From Hysterangium stoloniferum (taxonomy: Eukaryota; Basidiomycota; Agaricomycetes; Hysterangiales; Hysterangiaceae), in contig WHVD01000090.1 of NCBI GenBank assembly GCA_015178975.1, positions 248,001 through 312,000 on the forward strand: a DNA stretch of 64,000 nucleotides, read 5' to 3'. Position numbers and translations under genes: made by a program. This document shows positions 11,375-22,589 of this stretch, piece after piece. The notes under the pieces were generated by a model, which was given only the letters and a program-made list of their open reading frames with translations, did not search any database and was not told the origin of the DNA. Position 1 is the stretch's first letter; every line of letters starts with the position of its first letter.

Positions 11375-11440
11375 GACTCAGGCCATGTCTTCACAGGATG
11401 CACAAGACCTTAGCTGTGCCAAAAAGATGCTATTCCGGAG
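11375..11440 (+). pseudogene. fragment of the DUF6535 gene 5' end
   Basis: About 65 bp closely resemble the start of the DUF6535 genes at 12395-12460 and in the right arm: GACTCAGGCCATGTCTTCACAG and CACAAGACCTTAGCTGTGCC compared with the intact start. It lies between gypsy debris and the palindrome edge. It is a third, stray copy of only the first exon and shows that this gene family was once repeated further here. Confidence 0.6.
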
Positions 11441-12048
11441 GATACAGGGCGGCCTATTCAGCGTTTTTCATTCTCGACATGAATTGACTGTAAGGAGCCT
11501 GCAGGGTAGAGCTAACGTTGGGCAGACAGACTCATAAAACAGGACGCGATACACACCTCAATCCAGGCCTTCTCATGACCACGCAGACGACGGTATGGTA
11601 ATCATTATCCTACCGCATTTTGAACTCCCCGCTCTCTTTTATTCCTATGAAATGAGGCATTGACTGAGAGACTGTGAAGTGACATTGTGACGGGAGTGGT
11701 CACTCCAACAAAATCATGACCGTGACAGCGATCGCCATTGTACGATCCGGTGACAATTATAACTCACCTCTGCGTCTGATTACACAAGTGGAATATAAAT
11801 GGAAAAATGGGGGAAATCAACGCTAACAGAAGATATGCATGTTCAACAAAGATCGCCAGTGAACTCACCGACAACTTAGAATGGAAATTCTGCTATATAA
11901 AGGTTGTTTGTCTAAAAGGGCCAGAATAACTCCTCGTCTTTGCTCTCGGAAAATACAACAGAAGTTACTATGTATGAAGGACGGTCCATTTCTTCTCCTG
12001 GGACAAATATCGCGAGTAGAACATGCGTTAAACAGGTGCTTTAAGAGA

Positions 12049-12396
12049 TTAACGTAAATGGGCGTCTCCCAAGAAGTCCCACGATTCAACAGCGGTCTTC
12101 GCGAAGGCGGTTTGCCTCAAGAAACATGCGTTACAGACAGAATTGAGTACGGCTTGAGCCTCTTTTTTTTTTGTTTGACCAAAGCTGGCACAGCAAAGTC
12201 TTCTGCAAAAGTACAGCCTACAAGGATACTGGCAAGGGACGCTGTCGCGGTAGAAATAGAAGAGGATAATAGATGCCAAATAACCTTTAGTCAACGCGCG
12301 CCACTCGATGGCCAACGTTGATTCTCGTGCACGGCCTGATTTTGGGCGTTCATCCAAATGAAGCACATTTCCGTTGTTGCCGTTGGAATCCTCCAA
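12049..12396 (-). CDS. possible small divergent gene upstream of DUF6535
   Basis: An open frame of 115 codons runs leftward from 12396, starting only about 13 bp from the start of the rightward DUF6535 gene. It has a charged N-terminus (DSNGNNGN, HLDERPKSGRARES) and a cysteine-rich middle with aromatic residues (ILFYFYRD, CRLYFCRRLCC). The counterpart in the right arm is interrupted. No domain is recognised. It may be only the promoter side of the DUF6535 gene read backwards. Confidence 0.25.
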   Translation of the reverse strand: MEDSNGNNGNVLHLDERPKSGRARESTLAIEWRALTKGYLASIILFYFYRDSVPCQYPCRLYFCRRLCCASFGQTKKKEAQAVLNSVCNACFLRQTAFAKTAVESWDFLGDAHLR

Positions 12397-12408
12397 CCGA
12401 CTCAGACC

Positions 12409-14413
12409 ATGTCTACGCAGTATTCACAAGACCTTGGCTCCGCCGAATCACAGATGCCGTTTGTCTCAGGTATTAAATCAGAGTTTACACTTATTCTAAA
12501 CTGAAAGAGAGAAGGAACAACCAACCACCAATCTTCGCCTAGTTATCCATCAAGCCCAGTATACAGTGCCGATAATCGCTTAGAACCCGAGGACGATAAC
12601 CCTTATAGCAAGCACGTTCAATCCGATTCAACCATATGGTCATTATACCTCAAGGAAACGGGAGAAGATGACAAAGAGCTTGCCACCTCATTGCAAGTCG
12701 GTGTCGACGAGCTTCTCATATTCAATACGTTTTCCTTTATGGATATTTAATTAATTCACAGTTTTTCAGGCCGGTTTGTTTGGAGCGATTCTTACTGCGT
12801 TCCTGATCGAAAGTAGGAAGGATTTGCAGGTAGATCCTCTTCGGGAAATCCTTCAGGCGCTTCAAAATCCCCTCGCTGTAACTACTTCTCAGCCATTTCA
12901 AGTCTCCAAATCATCCCTTGTTGTCAACTGTTTGTGGTTCATTAGTCTCGGTCTGACTCTCTTCAGTGCGCTTTGCGCTGTACTTGCAAAAGAATGGCTG
13001 GCGAAGTATATTCCTGTATCCCCCGGAAGTCGCTCAAATGATGCATGCCAACGTCACCTTCGTGTTAGGAGAGCACAGCAATGGCGTCTCAAGTCAGTTG
13101 TTACTGGAATCCCGCTTTTGATTCAACTGGCTCTCTTTCTTTTCTGTGCAGGTCTCGTCTTATTCAATAGCAGCGTAGCTTTGGGCGTTCTTATGCTTTT
13201 TTTGACCATATTGGCAATCGTGCTATATATACTTGGCACCGTTTTTCCCTTGTTTTCCCCGCTTGTCCCTTTCAGACAACAATGTCACGGTTTTTCCCAG
13301 TCGTCTCTGCAAGCGCAAAGTATGAGACGTCTACATCAGACTACTATGGTTTTTTTTCACCGAAAAGGGCGTATACATTCAGCATTTCTGAATGGCTAGA
13401 CCGCCTTTCTCGGTTCTTGGTCGAAACGCATCACAAGCCTCAACGGGCCGAACTTGAAGCTGATATCCTGGCATGGGTGATTCAAAAATCCACATCGAAG
13501 GAGGGGATTTACGAGGCACTTAGGGCGGTAGCGGGTGCTAAGCAATCTGAACAGTTGCGGATTGCCTTGTGCCAACGGGCTGTCACGGAGAAATTGTGCA
13601 AAAATTTGGAGAACTGCTTTGACACCGCGGGGGTCCTCACTGTCCGTGATGCAGCACTTGCGGAAGTTTCTCTCCTTGCAATGTCACGATTCCTATCGCC
13701 GCCAACAGACAAACTCAAGGACAAAGAGTACCTTACGCCCTTCAAAACACTCCTAGATAATGGGGGACCATTACATCGGTTGGACAATTTAGACCCTTGC
13801 GTGAAGACGTTGGGGTGGGCGGCTCATATTGGGATTTGGGTAAATATGGATGTCGACAACCCAGAGGTGCCGACAGGCCCACACATTCAAACGGTGGCCA
13901 ATATGGGTGCAGCAGCATACGAACGAAGGACATTGATGACGGCGGCTATGGATGGAGCATTGTCAGAAAAGAAGGGCTTGCGTGCGACATGCGAAGGGTT
14001 AATGGTGGCATATTGGTCTCGTAGTAGGGACTTTTTCCATGGCTCCGGGAAAGAAACTGATTGATAAGCAGTGGATTGCCGGAGAATGCTCAAAGAAAAA
14101 GGTTTCATACCTGGTAAACTATGGAGTTGTCATAAGTCAAAACGCACCTAATGTGTTATCATAACAGGAAAAAAAAGAGAGTGGATGAAGAAAGCGATTG
14201 AAAAAGCAGATGATCCTGATGAGCGATTACTATTGGAATGTGGTGAGAAGATGCCAAGTGGAAAAGGGGTGCGATATAATATTCACTGGTGTTTAGCTAG
14301 ATTCCCGACTGGCATCGTTGGTGCTATTCCCAACATTGTTGCACTGTTGAAGGACTCTCACAACTTTATTCAATCAAGTGGAGTATCGGCCCTGGCGAAG
14401 TTTTCAGAGCAGG
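12409..14413 (+). pseudogene. DUF6535 membrane-domain gene, left-arm copy (damaged 5' part of the HEAT gene)
   Basis: Exon 1 is 12409-12469 (MSTQYSQDLGSAESQ), intron 12470-12511 with branch-like CTAAAC, then exon 2 (acidic region with DNRLEPEDDNPYSK and TIWSLYLKE). The main exon from about 12770 encodes the DUF6535 membrane block: LFGAILTAFLIESRK, then hydrophobic spans around SLGLTLFSALCAVLAKEWL, LIQLALFLFCAGLVLF and GVLMLFLTILAIVLYILG. A 48-bp intron at 14021-14068 (branch-like CTGAT) and one at 14114-14167 lead in frame into the HEAT array (EWMKKAIEKADDPDERLLL). Two lesions stand out against the right arm: the GTACAT donor after exon 2 is deleted, and one C is missing in a C-run near 13257, shifting the frame after the last span. 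The family is common in agaricomycetes and has no known function. Confidence 0.8.
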
Positions 14414-17400
14414 GTACGGTGTGATAATGAGATCAGAATCCACCTGATATTTGACCACAGCCGAATGTCGAGCCGCCATTGCGCCTGCCATTCCCGACAT
14501 TATTGCACTGTTGAAGGAGTCCGACCATTCCGTTCGATCAAGGGCGGTATCGGGCTTGGCGAAGTTTTCAGAGCAAGGTGCGGTGTGGGATAATGGGATC
14601 CGAATCCAGCTGACTTTACCCGCAGCCGAATTTCGAGCGGACATTGCGCCTGCCATTTCCGACATTGTTGCACTCTTGAAAGACTCCAACGGTTCCTTGC
14701 GACCAAGGACCTTTTCTGAATGGTGGAAGGACCGCGACGATTCCTTTCGATCAAGTACAGTGTCGGCCCTGGCGAAGTTTTCAGAGCAAGGTGCGGTGGG
14801 TGATAATGGGATGGGAATCCGGCTGACATTTGACCACAGCCGAATTCCGAGCCGCCATTGCGCCTGCCATTCCCGACATTATTGCACTGTTGAAGGACTC
14901 CGACCATTCCGTTCAATCAAGCACAGTATCGGCCCTTGCGAAGTTTTCAGAACAAGGTACGGTGTATGATAATGGGATGGGAATCCAGCTGATATTTGAC
15001 CACAGCCGAGTTTGGAGCGGCCATTGCGGATGTCATCCCTGATATTGTTGCACTGTTAAAGGACTCTAGCTCTTATGATCTATTACGTGCAGTATCGGCT
15101 CTGGCAAAATTTTCACGGCAAGGTGCGGTGTGTGATAATGGGATGGGAATCCAGCTGACATTTGGCCGCAGCCGAACTTCGAGCCGCCATTGCGGGTGTT
15201 ATTTCCGATATTGTTGCACTGTTGAAGGACTCTGACTATTCCGTTCGATCAAAGACTGTTTTGGCCATGGCGATGGTTTTAGAGCAAGGTGCGGTGTGTC
15301 ATAATGGGGTGGGAATCCAGTTGACATTTGACCACAGCTGAATTTCGAGCCGCCATTGCCCCTGCGATTCCCGATATTGTTGCACTGTTGAAGGATTCTC
15401 GCACGTTCTTTAGATCAGGGGCAGTATCAGCCCTGAGGAAGGTTTCAGAGCAAAGTATGTGTGACAGTGAGATGGGAATTGGGCTGACATTTGAACACAG
15501 CTGAATTTCGAGCCGCCATTGCCCCTGCCATTCCCGATATTGTTGCACTGTTTAAGGATTCCGACAAATTCGTTAGATCACAGGCAGTATCGGCCCTGGC
15601 GATGTTTTCAGAGCAAGGTGTGGTGTATGATAATGGGATGGGAATCCAGCTGACATTTGACCACAGCCGAATTTCGACCCACCATTGCGGATGCCATTCC
15701 TGGCATTGTTGCACTGTTAAAAGATTCTGACGAGTTCGTTCGATCAAGGACAGTATCGGCCCTGGCCATTGTTTTAAAGCAAGGTGTAGTGTGTTGGAAT
15801 CGGATCGAATCCAGCTGACATTTGACCACAGCCGAATTTCGACCCGCCATTGCGCCTGCCATTCCCGATATTGTTTCACTGTTGGAGGATTCTGAAGAGT
15901 CCGTTAGATCAGAGGCAGTATCGGCCCTGGCGAAGTTTTCAGAGGAAGGTGCGGTGTATGATAATGGGAGGAATCCAGCTGACATCTGACGACAGCCGAA
16001 TTTCGACCCACCATTGCAGATGCCATTCCTGGCATTGTTGCACTGTTAAAAGATTCTGACGAGTTCGTTAGATCAAGCGCAGGATCGGCCCTGGCGAAGT
16101 TTTCAGAGGAAGGTGCGGTGTATGATAATGGGAGGAATCCAGCTGACATCTGACGACAGCCGAATTTCGACCCACCATTGCAGATGCCATTCCTGGCATT
16201 GTTGCACTGTTAAAAGATTCTGACGAGTTCGTTAGATCAAGCGCAGGATCGGCCCTGGCGGAGGTTTCAAAACAAGGTTGTCCAATAAATCTTGTTGAAA
16301 GATTTGTCTCAAGTCTCCATAGGGGAGTTTCTCCCTCTCGTTAGGGTTAGCATACGCGCGGCTATAGCTCTCTCTGACAACATGCGACCAACCCTGCGTG
16401 AGTCATCTTGAAACCCACTTCGAAGCCTGCACATCCCCTCTTTTTCCCCATCTCATTCTGATCCATATCGCGGTAATCTAGCAAATACGCAAAATATACC
16501 ACACTTCTCTGGATTGTCAACCCGTCCTCTGTCGTCAACTGTAGATCTCTTCCACAGTACTGATAATATTTCGCGTCGTGAAGACATCAAGATCATTCAA
16601 TGCCTAACAATGACATGTACGTGAAGAGAGCTCATATATTGTTCATTCCCTAATTTCTTCACCACTTGCAAGCGTGGAATTTTGACCTTCCCTTATCCAG
16701 GTTAGACCTCACAGTGCAAAAAGGAAAGTTAGCTCTAGGAAAGGTGGTCACTGCTCTACATATGTTTAGTCCGTGCAATAATTCCTTATAAATTGCCGTA
16801 ATTCATGGACATGCAGAGGCATTTGAATCCGCCATTGCCCGTGCCATTCCGGACATTCTTGCACTGTTGAAGGACTCTGACAATTCTGTTCGATCAAGCA
16901 CAATATCGGCCCTGGCCAAGGTTTCAGAGCAAGGTGTCATGTGCGATAACAGGATGAGAATCCATCTAACGTTTGACCACAGACAAATTTCGAGCCGCCA
17001 TTGCGCCTGCCATTCCCGAGATTATTGCATTGTTGAAGGACTCCGACCGTTCCGTTCGATCAGAGGCAGAATCGGCCCTGGTGAAGTTTTCAGAGCAAGG
17101 TGCGGTGTATGATAATGGGAGGAATCCAGCTGACATTTGGGACCACAGCCGAATTTCGACCCACCATTGCGGGTGCCATTCCTGGCATTGTTGCACTGTT
17201 AAAAGATTCTGACGATTCCATTCGATCAACGGGGACATCGACCCTGGCGACGTTTTCAGACCAAGGTCCGGTGTGTGATAATGGGATGGGAATCCAGCTG
17301 ACATTCAACAACAGCTGAATTTCGAGCCGCCATCACGCCTGCCATTCCCGACATTATTGCCCTGTTGAAGGATTCTGACTGGTTCGTTAGATTAAGCGCA

Positions 17401-19105
17401 ATATCGGCCCTGGGGAAGGTTTCAGAGCAAAGTGCGGCGCGTGATAATGGGATGGGAATCCAGCTGACATTTGACGACAGCTGAATTTCGAGCGGCCATT
17501 GCGCCTGCCATTCCCGACATTATTGCACTGTTGAAGAAGTCTGACTATTCTGTTCGATCAAGGACACTATCGGCCCTGGCGAAGTTTTCAGAGCAAGGTG
17601 CGGTGTATGATAATGGGATGAGAATCCAGCTGACATTTGACCACAGCCGAATTTCGACCCACCATTGCGGGTGCCATTCCTGGCATTGCTGCACTGTTAA
17701 AAGATTCTGACGGTTCCATTCGATCAACGGGAGCATCGGCCCTGGCGATGTTTTCAGAACAAGGTGCGGTGTGATAATGGGATGGGAATCTATCTGACAT
17801 TTGACCACAGCTGAATTTCGAGCCGCCATTACGCCTGCCATTCACGACATTATTGCACTGTTGAAGGACTCCGACCATTCCATTCAATTAGGGGTAGTGT
17901 CGGACCTGGCGAAGTTTTCAGAGCAAGGTGCGGTGTATGATAATGGGATGAGAATTCACCTGATATTTGACCACAGCCGAATTTCGACCTGCCGTTGCGG
18001 GTGTCGTTCCCGACATTGTTGCACTGTTGAAGGACTCTCACTATTTTAATCAATCAAGCACAGTATCGGCCCTGGCGAAGTTTTCAGAGCAAGGTGCAGT
18101 GGGTGATAATGGATCAGAATCCCGCTGACATTTTACCACAGCCGAATTTCGAGACGTCCTTGCGCCTGCCATTCCTGACGTTGTTACACTCTTAAAGGAC
18201 TCTCGCTGGGTTGTTCGATCAAATGGAGTATCGGAACTGGCGAAATTTTTGGAGGAAGGTGCGGTGGGTGATAATGGGATCAGAATCTAGCTGACATTTT
18301 ACCACAGCCGAATTTCGAGCCGCCATTGCCCCCGCCATTCCCGACATTGTTGCACTGTTAAAGGACCCTTCCGAGTACGTTCGATCAAGTGGGGTATTGA
18401 CACTGGCGAAGCTTTCAGAGCAAGGTGCGGTGTGTGATAATGGGATCGGAATCCGGCTGACATTGGACCCAGCGGAATTTCGACCCGCCATTGCGCGTCT
18501 CATTCCCAACATTGTTGCCCTGTTGGAAGACGCAGATTTTCAAACTCAAACAAATGTTCTGGACCTGGTCGTTCGGCTAGCAGCCCATGGTGTGTGCATT
18601 GACACACACAAGTCAACATCTCCTTAACGTTTTCAAAGATTGCCTTCGCGAAGCTATTATTGGTTGTAAATTAGAACGTCACTGTATATCCCTTGTCAAT
18701 AGCAACGACGACGAAGTGGTTTCAAATGCTGGAAAATTGTTTGTAGCTTTTGCTCAATATGGTAAGCTTTAATTCTTTCCACCATTGACTCCTTTTACCG
18801 TCTTGCAGGTTACTTTACCGACATTAAGCTGCACATAGTCATCTCTGCATTGTGCCACTTGTATTTACCTGAACCACCTCTGCAACATCGTGGCACGCTG
18901 ATTGAAATCCTCTTGAAGTCTCGTAAGTGTTTACCTCATCGAGTTGTGATGAATACCGATCTTGGTAGCTTGTACAAGCCATGCCATTCTTGAAGTTGCT
19001 CATATTATATCCTTCATTACACATTTCATGGAGGACATTTCTGCTGAGCGCATTTGGGCTTTCATCGTGCAAATGGATAGACACGGACTATTAACAACAT
19101 TGTAG
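14168..19105 (+). CDS. HEAT-like repeat array, one repeat per exon, left-arm copy
   Basis: Exon 14168-14413 ends in a first HEAT-like repeat. Then follow 22 exons: 14461-14577, 14626-14790, 14840-14956, 15006-15122, 15172-15288, 15338-15454, 15501-15617, 15667-15783, 15832-15948, 15996-16112, 16160-16276, then after a spacer 16817-16933, 16983-17099, 17149-17265, 17315-17431, 17481-17597, 17647-17763, 17811-17927, 17977-18093, 18142-18258, 18308-18424, 18473-18589. All but one are exactly 117 bp. Each encodes 39 residues as two helices: AEFRAAIAPAIPDIIALLKD, a variable DSDHSVRSS-like turn, then VSALAKFSEQ. Three unlike exons finish the protein (18639-18761, 18809-18922, 18969-19105; stop TAG at 19103). 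Introns are GT-AG, phase 1. Exon 2 has an in-frame 48-bp extra piece absent from the right arm. HEAT solenoids usually bind proteins; the target here is unknown. Confidence 0.85.
14461..18589 (+). repeat. tandem exon-plus-intron repeat, about 166-bp unit, 11 + 11 copies (left)
   Basis: The repeating unit is a 117-bp exon plus a 47-50-bp intron. The introns are copies of one another: they begin GTGCGGTGT, carry a GATAATGGGATGGGAATCC-like core and CTGAC branch-like motif, and end TTTGACCACAG. The exon begins CCGAATTTCGAGCC or CTGAATTTCGAG and ends TTTTCAGAGCAAG. The break falls after the first base of an Ala codon (G|CC or G|CT) every time, so units can be added or lost in frame. Confidence 0.95.
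16277..16816 (+). other. 540-bp spacer in the middle of the HEAT array (left)
   Basis: After unit 11 the next unit starts 540 bp later. The spacer is conserved in the other arm. Read without splicing, unit 11 continues for about 22 residues (CPINLVERFVSSLHRGVSPS in the left arm, nearly the same in the right) to a stop at 16342. It also begins with GT and ends with ATGCAG at a phase-1 acceptor. Either it is one long intron, or a first gene ends here and a second array gene starts with a separate promoter (TATAAAT near 16787). Confidence 0.6.
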
Positions 19106-20384
19106 TCTCACATAGTTTGTGGATTGGTAGAATGGTGACAACTCCAGTCCACCGTTATATATGGTTTACGCCACATCCACATGTATTCGCTACATTGACC
19201 CATTTGTTGTTCCTCATATATTTCTCGTGTCCCTTCCGAGTTTTTGGAAATATCACGAATATCCAATGGACAGACCTACGTTTACTGTTGATCTGACAGC
19301 CACCGCAAAACCTATGCCTGTGACCAAATATAACTTTTAATATGAATGAATAGCGAAGGAACTACGACAGGGTGACTTGCCTCAGTGCATACGAACACTG
19401 GAATCGACTGAGGTATTGAGTATTTAGGAAATTGGGAACAATGGATACTATGACGACAAAAGCAATGTTGGGAACAAAGACAAGGAATAAATGCCTAAGA
19501 CATGATCGAAAGTACATGTCATTCTGAAATCACAGTGGTTTTCCACCAGGGAAACGAACTGTATGTCTAACTGCAAAGTGTTATACGTACTCAAATCCCT
19601 ACCGGGAAATGCGAGCTTCGAATTCAGAGCCTGTTGACTGTTCACGGCTAATCGAACGAGATCTGTTAGATTTAGTGATTCGGCACATTAGCTACATGCT
19701 GTGTACCACCCTGGGCATAGTTAATGTTGGTTATCACATGGAAATGTACAATTAGGTCGACGCCTACCTGTAGCTAGCTATTTTACCCTGGCTAATTATC
19801 ATACTGCTGTACACCGAATATCGTCGATTAGGGATATGAAGGTACTGAGGAAGAAAGAGGAGTCATGCCTTGGTCTTTAGCATGTTCAGATGCCGCAGAC
19901 AGGTTGGCCTTAATCGACCTCACTCGATCAATACCAGACAGGACAATGTAATATCTTTAAGTCGCGGGTGAATACAGCTGGGTACGATAGATGCACTGCT
20001 ACGATGGTCGAATAGCTACCCGAGAGATCAATAAACTTCGGTGGATACATTAGTGAGCAACTTTATCATCAAGGGTCGGAGGAGTCAATTACGGGAAAGT
20101 GAGTGATCAAGGAGTGAGGTCAATGTGGTAAGCTGGCCGGGGAACACAGGGACTTTTGACCAAGAGTGGTAGGATGACTCGCCACTTAGGATATATATGA
20201 GAAAAAAATGTATTAATTTTATTAGGTGCTTGGAATAGATAAGTCAGAACAGCAACTAGTTCCAATAAACACACAGTACAATGATGAAGAGGTGAAAACA
20301 TGGTAATCAACTTCAAGGAGGCGGTGTGAACATTTTTCATGGCGTAGGGGGAGAGATTAGAAAAAGAACTTGCCCTCATCTGAT
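19106..20384. other. non-coding stretch between HEAT array and DUF3632 gene (left)
   Basis: The right arm has the same stretch, where one frame stays open for 69 codons (33857-34063); here that frame is not kept. An imperfect hairpin surrounds CCTCAGTGC...GACTGAGGT at about 19380-19412. The site near 19615 is where the right arm has taken an extra solo LTR. No other gene seen. Confidence 0.5.
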
Positions 20385-21559
20385 TCAGCCCAAGACCGGG
20401 ATCGGGAATGATATATCACACGTCCATACGATCTCCATCTGCCTCATCCATCGCCCCGATGGCGGCCTATCAAAAACGAAGAAAAGAATCAACGACAACG
20501 CCAACCAACACGGTGAACGCAAAAACCTTAGCAGCAAGTACGACCGCCTCTCTTTGCACTTCCGCGTTTTCCACGACGCCGCCTTCCAGCCGGGCCAACG
20601 CGAGGTCCCTTCCGCATCATTATTCACAAGGCGCAACATGTCATCCGCGGCAATAGTCATCCAAATAGCAGCAGCTTCAACTTCCAAAGCGCACGGTGTC
20701 TTGATACGGTCGTTGTCGTCCTCGAGGTCCAAAGAAAGGTCATTGATGAGATCATCATTGGGGTCATAGTCCTCGTCATCGCTCCCACCATCGCTGGCTT
20801 GGTCGACTTCGTCAAGAGTTATCACATGTTCGCGTAGCGAGTCGTCATCAGTGTCGTCCGGGGTGCCAGGCTCGGAGGTCATGGAGACCATGCTGATATC
20901 CAGATCTAACTCACGGGCGCCTTCGCTGACCTCGAGACCGAGATGTACGATATCAAGGGCCAACACTCTAGGGAAATCGACATGGACCTCGTGCCAGAGC
21001 CGAACCGCGAAGCGTTGCAGGTTGAGATATCCCTGGCTGGCTTTAAGAGGTCGGGTGCAGAAGAGGGCTTGGGCGCATCGCCGGCTAGGATATCCCGGAC
21101 AATTTGGGATGTATCACTCACAGTAGGAGGGATATTCGGCACTTCGTAACCAACATGTCAACATTTGAGGGTCGGTGACTGAAGCGGCGCCCACTCACCA
21201 TTCCAAATATCCTTGGCCACGTCGCCTAATAGCGGCAGGGTATTCCACCCCCCCTTCACATCCCTCACAACCCATTGCTCCCCCGCCTCACTAGCTTTTG
21301 CATCCTTCAAAAAGGTGACAAGCCTCTCCTGCACGCCCTCGTCACCTTCCTCTGCCAGTTTATAAACCCCATCCCACAGCGCCCAGAAGAAACTATCAAC
21401 GCCCGCCGTATCACGTCTATGTGTCTTATCGGTGTCGTTGGCGTTCGCTATGCATTGGAGTGAAAGAGCGATGGCAGTCGAGGTAAGTGATTCAATGGGG
21501 ATGGTAGAGTCGCCAAGGGCCGCCAGAATGCTTTGGACAACTTCAAGGGTCGTCGACAT
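20385..21559 (-). pseudogene. DUF3632-like gene, left-arm copy
   Basis: Exon 1 is 21559-21199 (MSTTLEVVQSILAALGDS, then FFWALWDGVYKLAEEG), with a 57-bp intron 21198-21142 (GTGAGT...GAAG). Exon 2 runs to a stop at 20385. Exon 2 carries VPNIPPTVSDTSQIV, an acidic stretch (DDTDDDSL, DDEDYDPNDD) and a C-terminal LEVEAAAIWMTIAA block with W-x-x-W, features that resemble the fungal DUF3632 family, whose function is unknown. Against the right arm, 10 bases are missing near 21045, which shifts the frame early in exon 2, whereas exon 1 is intact here. The family call rests on pattern memory only. Confidence 0.6.
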
Positions 21560-22099
21560 GTTGCGGAGAATGTGGTGATGATGGTGGAAAGAGGGAGAGT
21601 TGTGAGTAGGTGGTCAAGTTGCGAGTGAGTTCTTTGATATGTGTAGCAGGCGCCAGGGGGGATACATGTGGTCCCAGCGTTTGGCAACGTATCGATTTCA
21701 GCTATATGAGGCAAGCGAGAGCACCTATAGGAACCTATAATTATAATTTACTTTACTGTCAACAATGACGATGGAGGAGCTAAAATGGTACGTACAGACA
21801 GATAACCTCCAAGTCGATTTAAAGACGGGTTTGAGGCATTCTAACAAATTTTGAGTACGCTAGTACTCCATTATCACTGAGACGTCATATAAGAGGGCTA
21901 ATTTGAAGTTTAGACTGAGAGAGACACGATAATGATGGTCGTGAAAAGCAGAACAAGCAATGTAGACGCTTAGGCGAAAGAGACGCCCAGTCTTCATCGT
22001 GACGGTGTCACTCTTATGTAAGTCGCTTTACTCTTACGTAAGTCGCGTAACATCAGTTTGATATTTTTTCCTCTTTTCTTTTGTACAGCCACGTGGAGG
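21560..22099. other. promoter side of the DUF3632 gene; no gene seen
   Basis: Co-linear with 30780-31296 of the right arm. It contains an imperfect direct repeat (ACTCTTATGTAAGTCGC then ACTCTTACGTAAGTCGC at about 22009-22045). The right end is the target of the solo LTR at 22100. Confidence 0.5.
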
Positions 22100-22185
22100 T
22101 GTTAATAATCAAGTCTTCGCGTAAAATGTAACCGAAATATGGATCCGATGACGAATATATGCGCATATATGCGCATATATTGAGG

Positions 22186-22587
22186 TATTAGAGTTAAGAG
22201 TCTAGATACAACAATTAATACTCAGTATTTGCGCGCAGTATGCCAAATAGCTGAGTTGATTACCTAGATACAACAATTAATACTAGGTAATAAATGAGTA
22301 AGAAAGATAAATAAAAGTAGTGATAACTATCTCACCTCAGTATTTGTGCGCAGTATGCCAAATAGCTGAGGTGATACTAACTAAATTGTCCTGTATTTAA
22401 ACTGTCTAGTAGCCAAGAGAAATATCCATATAATATATAATATCAAGACAAGGGTACGAAATGACTATTGTTACCAATGTTTATATCGCCGTAAGGCCAT
22501 ATTGCGGCCTTTGCATGACCGTATGACCGTGTGGCCGTATAGCCGAATACGGTCATCGCGGACTATTTCATGCTTGTTGATCCAACA
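22186..22587 (-). repeat. 3' LTR of the copia element
   Basis: 402 bp, on the minus strand starting TGTTGGATCAAC. It contains two related inner blocks each with AGTATGCCAAATAGCTGAG. Nearly identical to 26972-27373. Confidence 0.95.
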
Positions 22588-22589
22588 CT

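Noticed and set aside
14461-18589. Array read as a CRISPR-like or satellite repeat
   Set aside because: The 166-bp period contains an open 39-codon exon and GT-AG intron each time, and the variable positions are mostly in codons of a helix-turn-helix repeat, so it is coding.
20326-20769. 147-codon plus-strand frame
   Set aside because: It is antisense to the DUF3632-like gene, whose exon-intron structure and conserved blocks are on the other strand.
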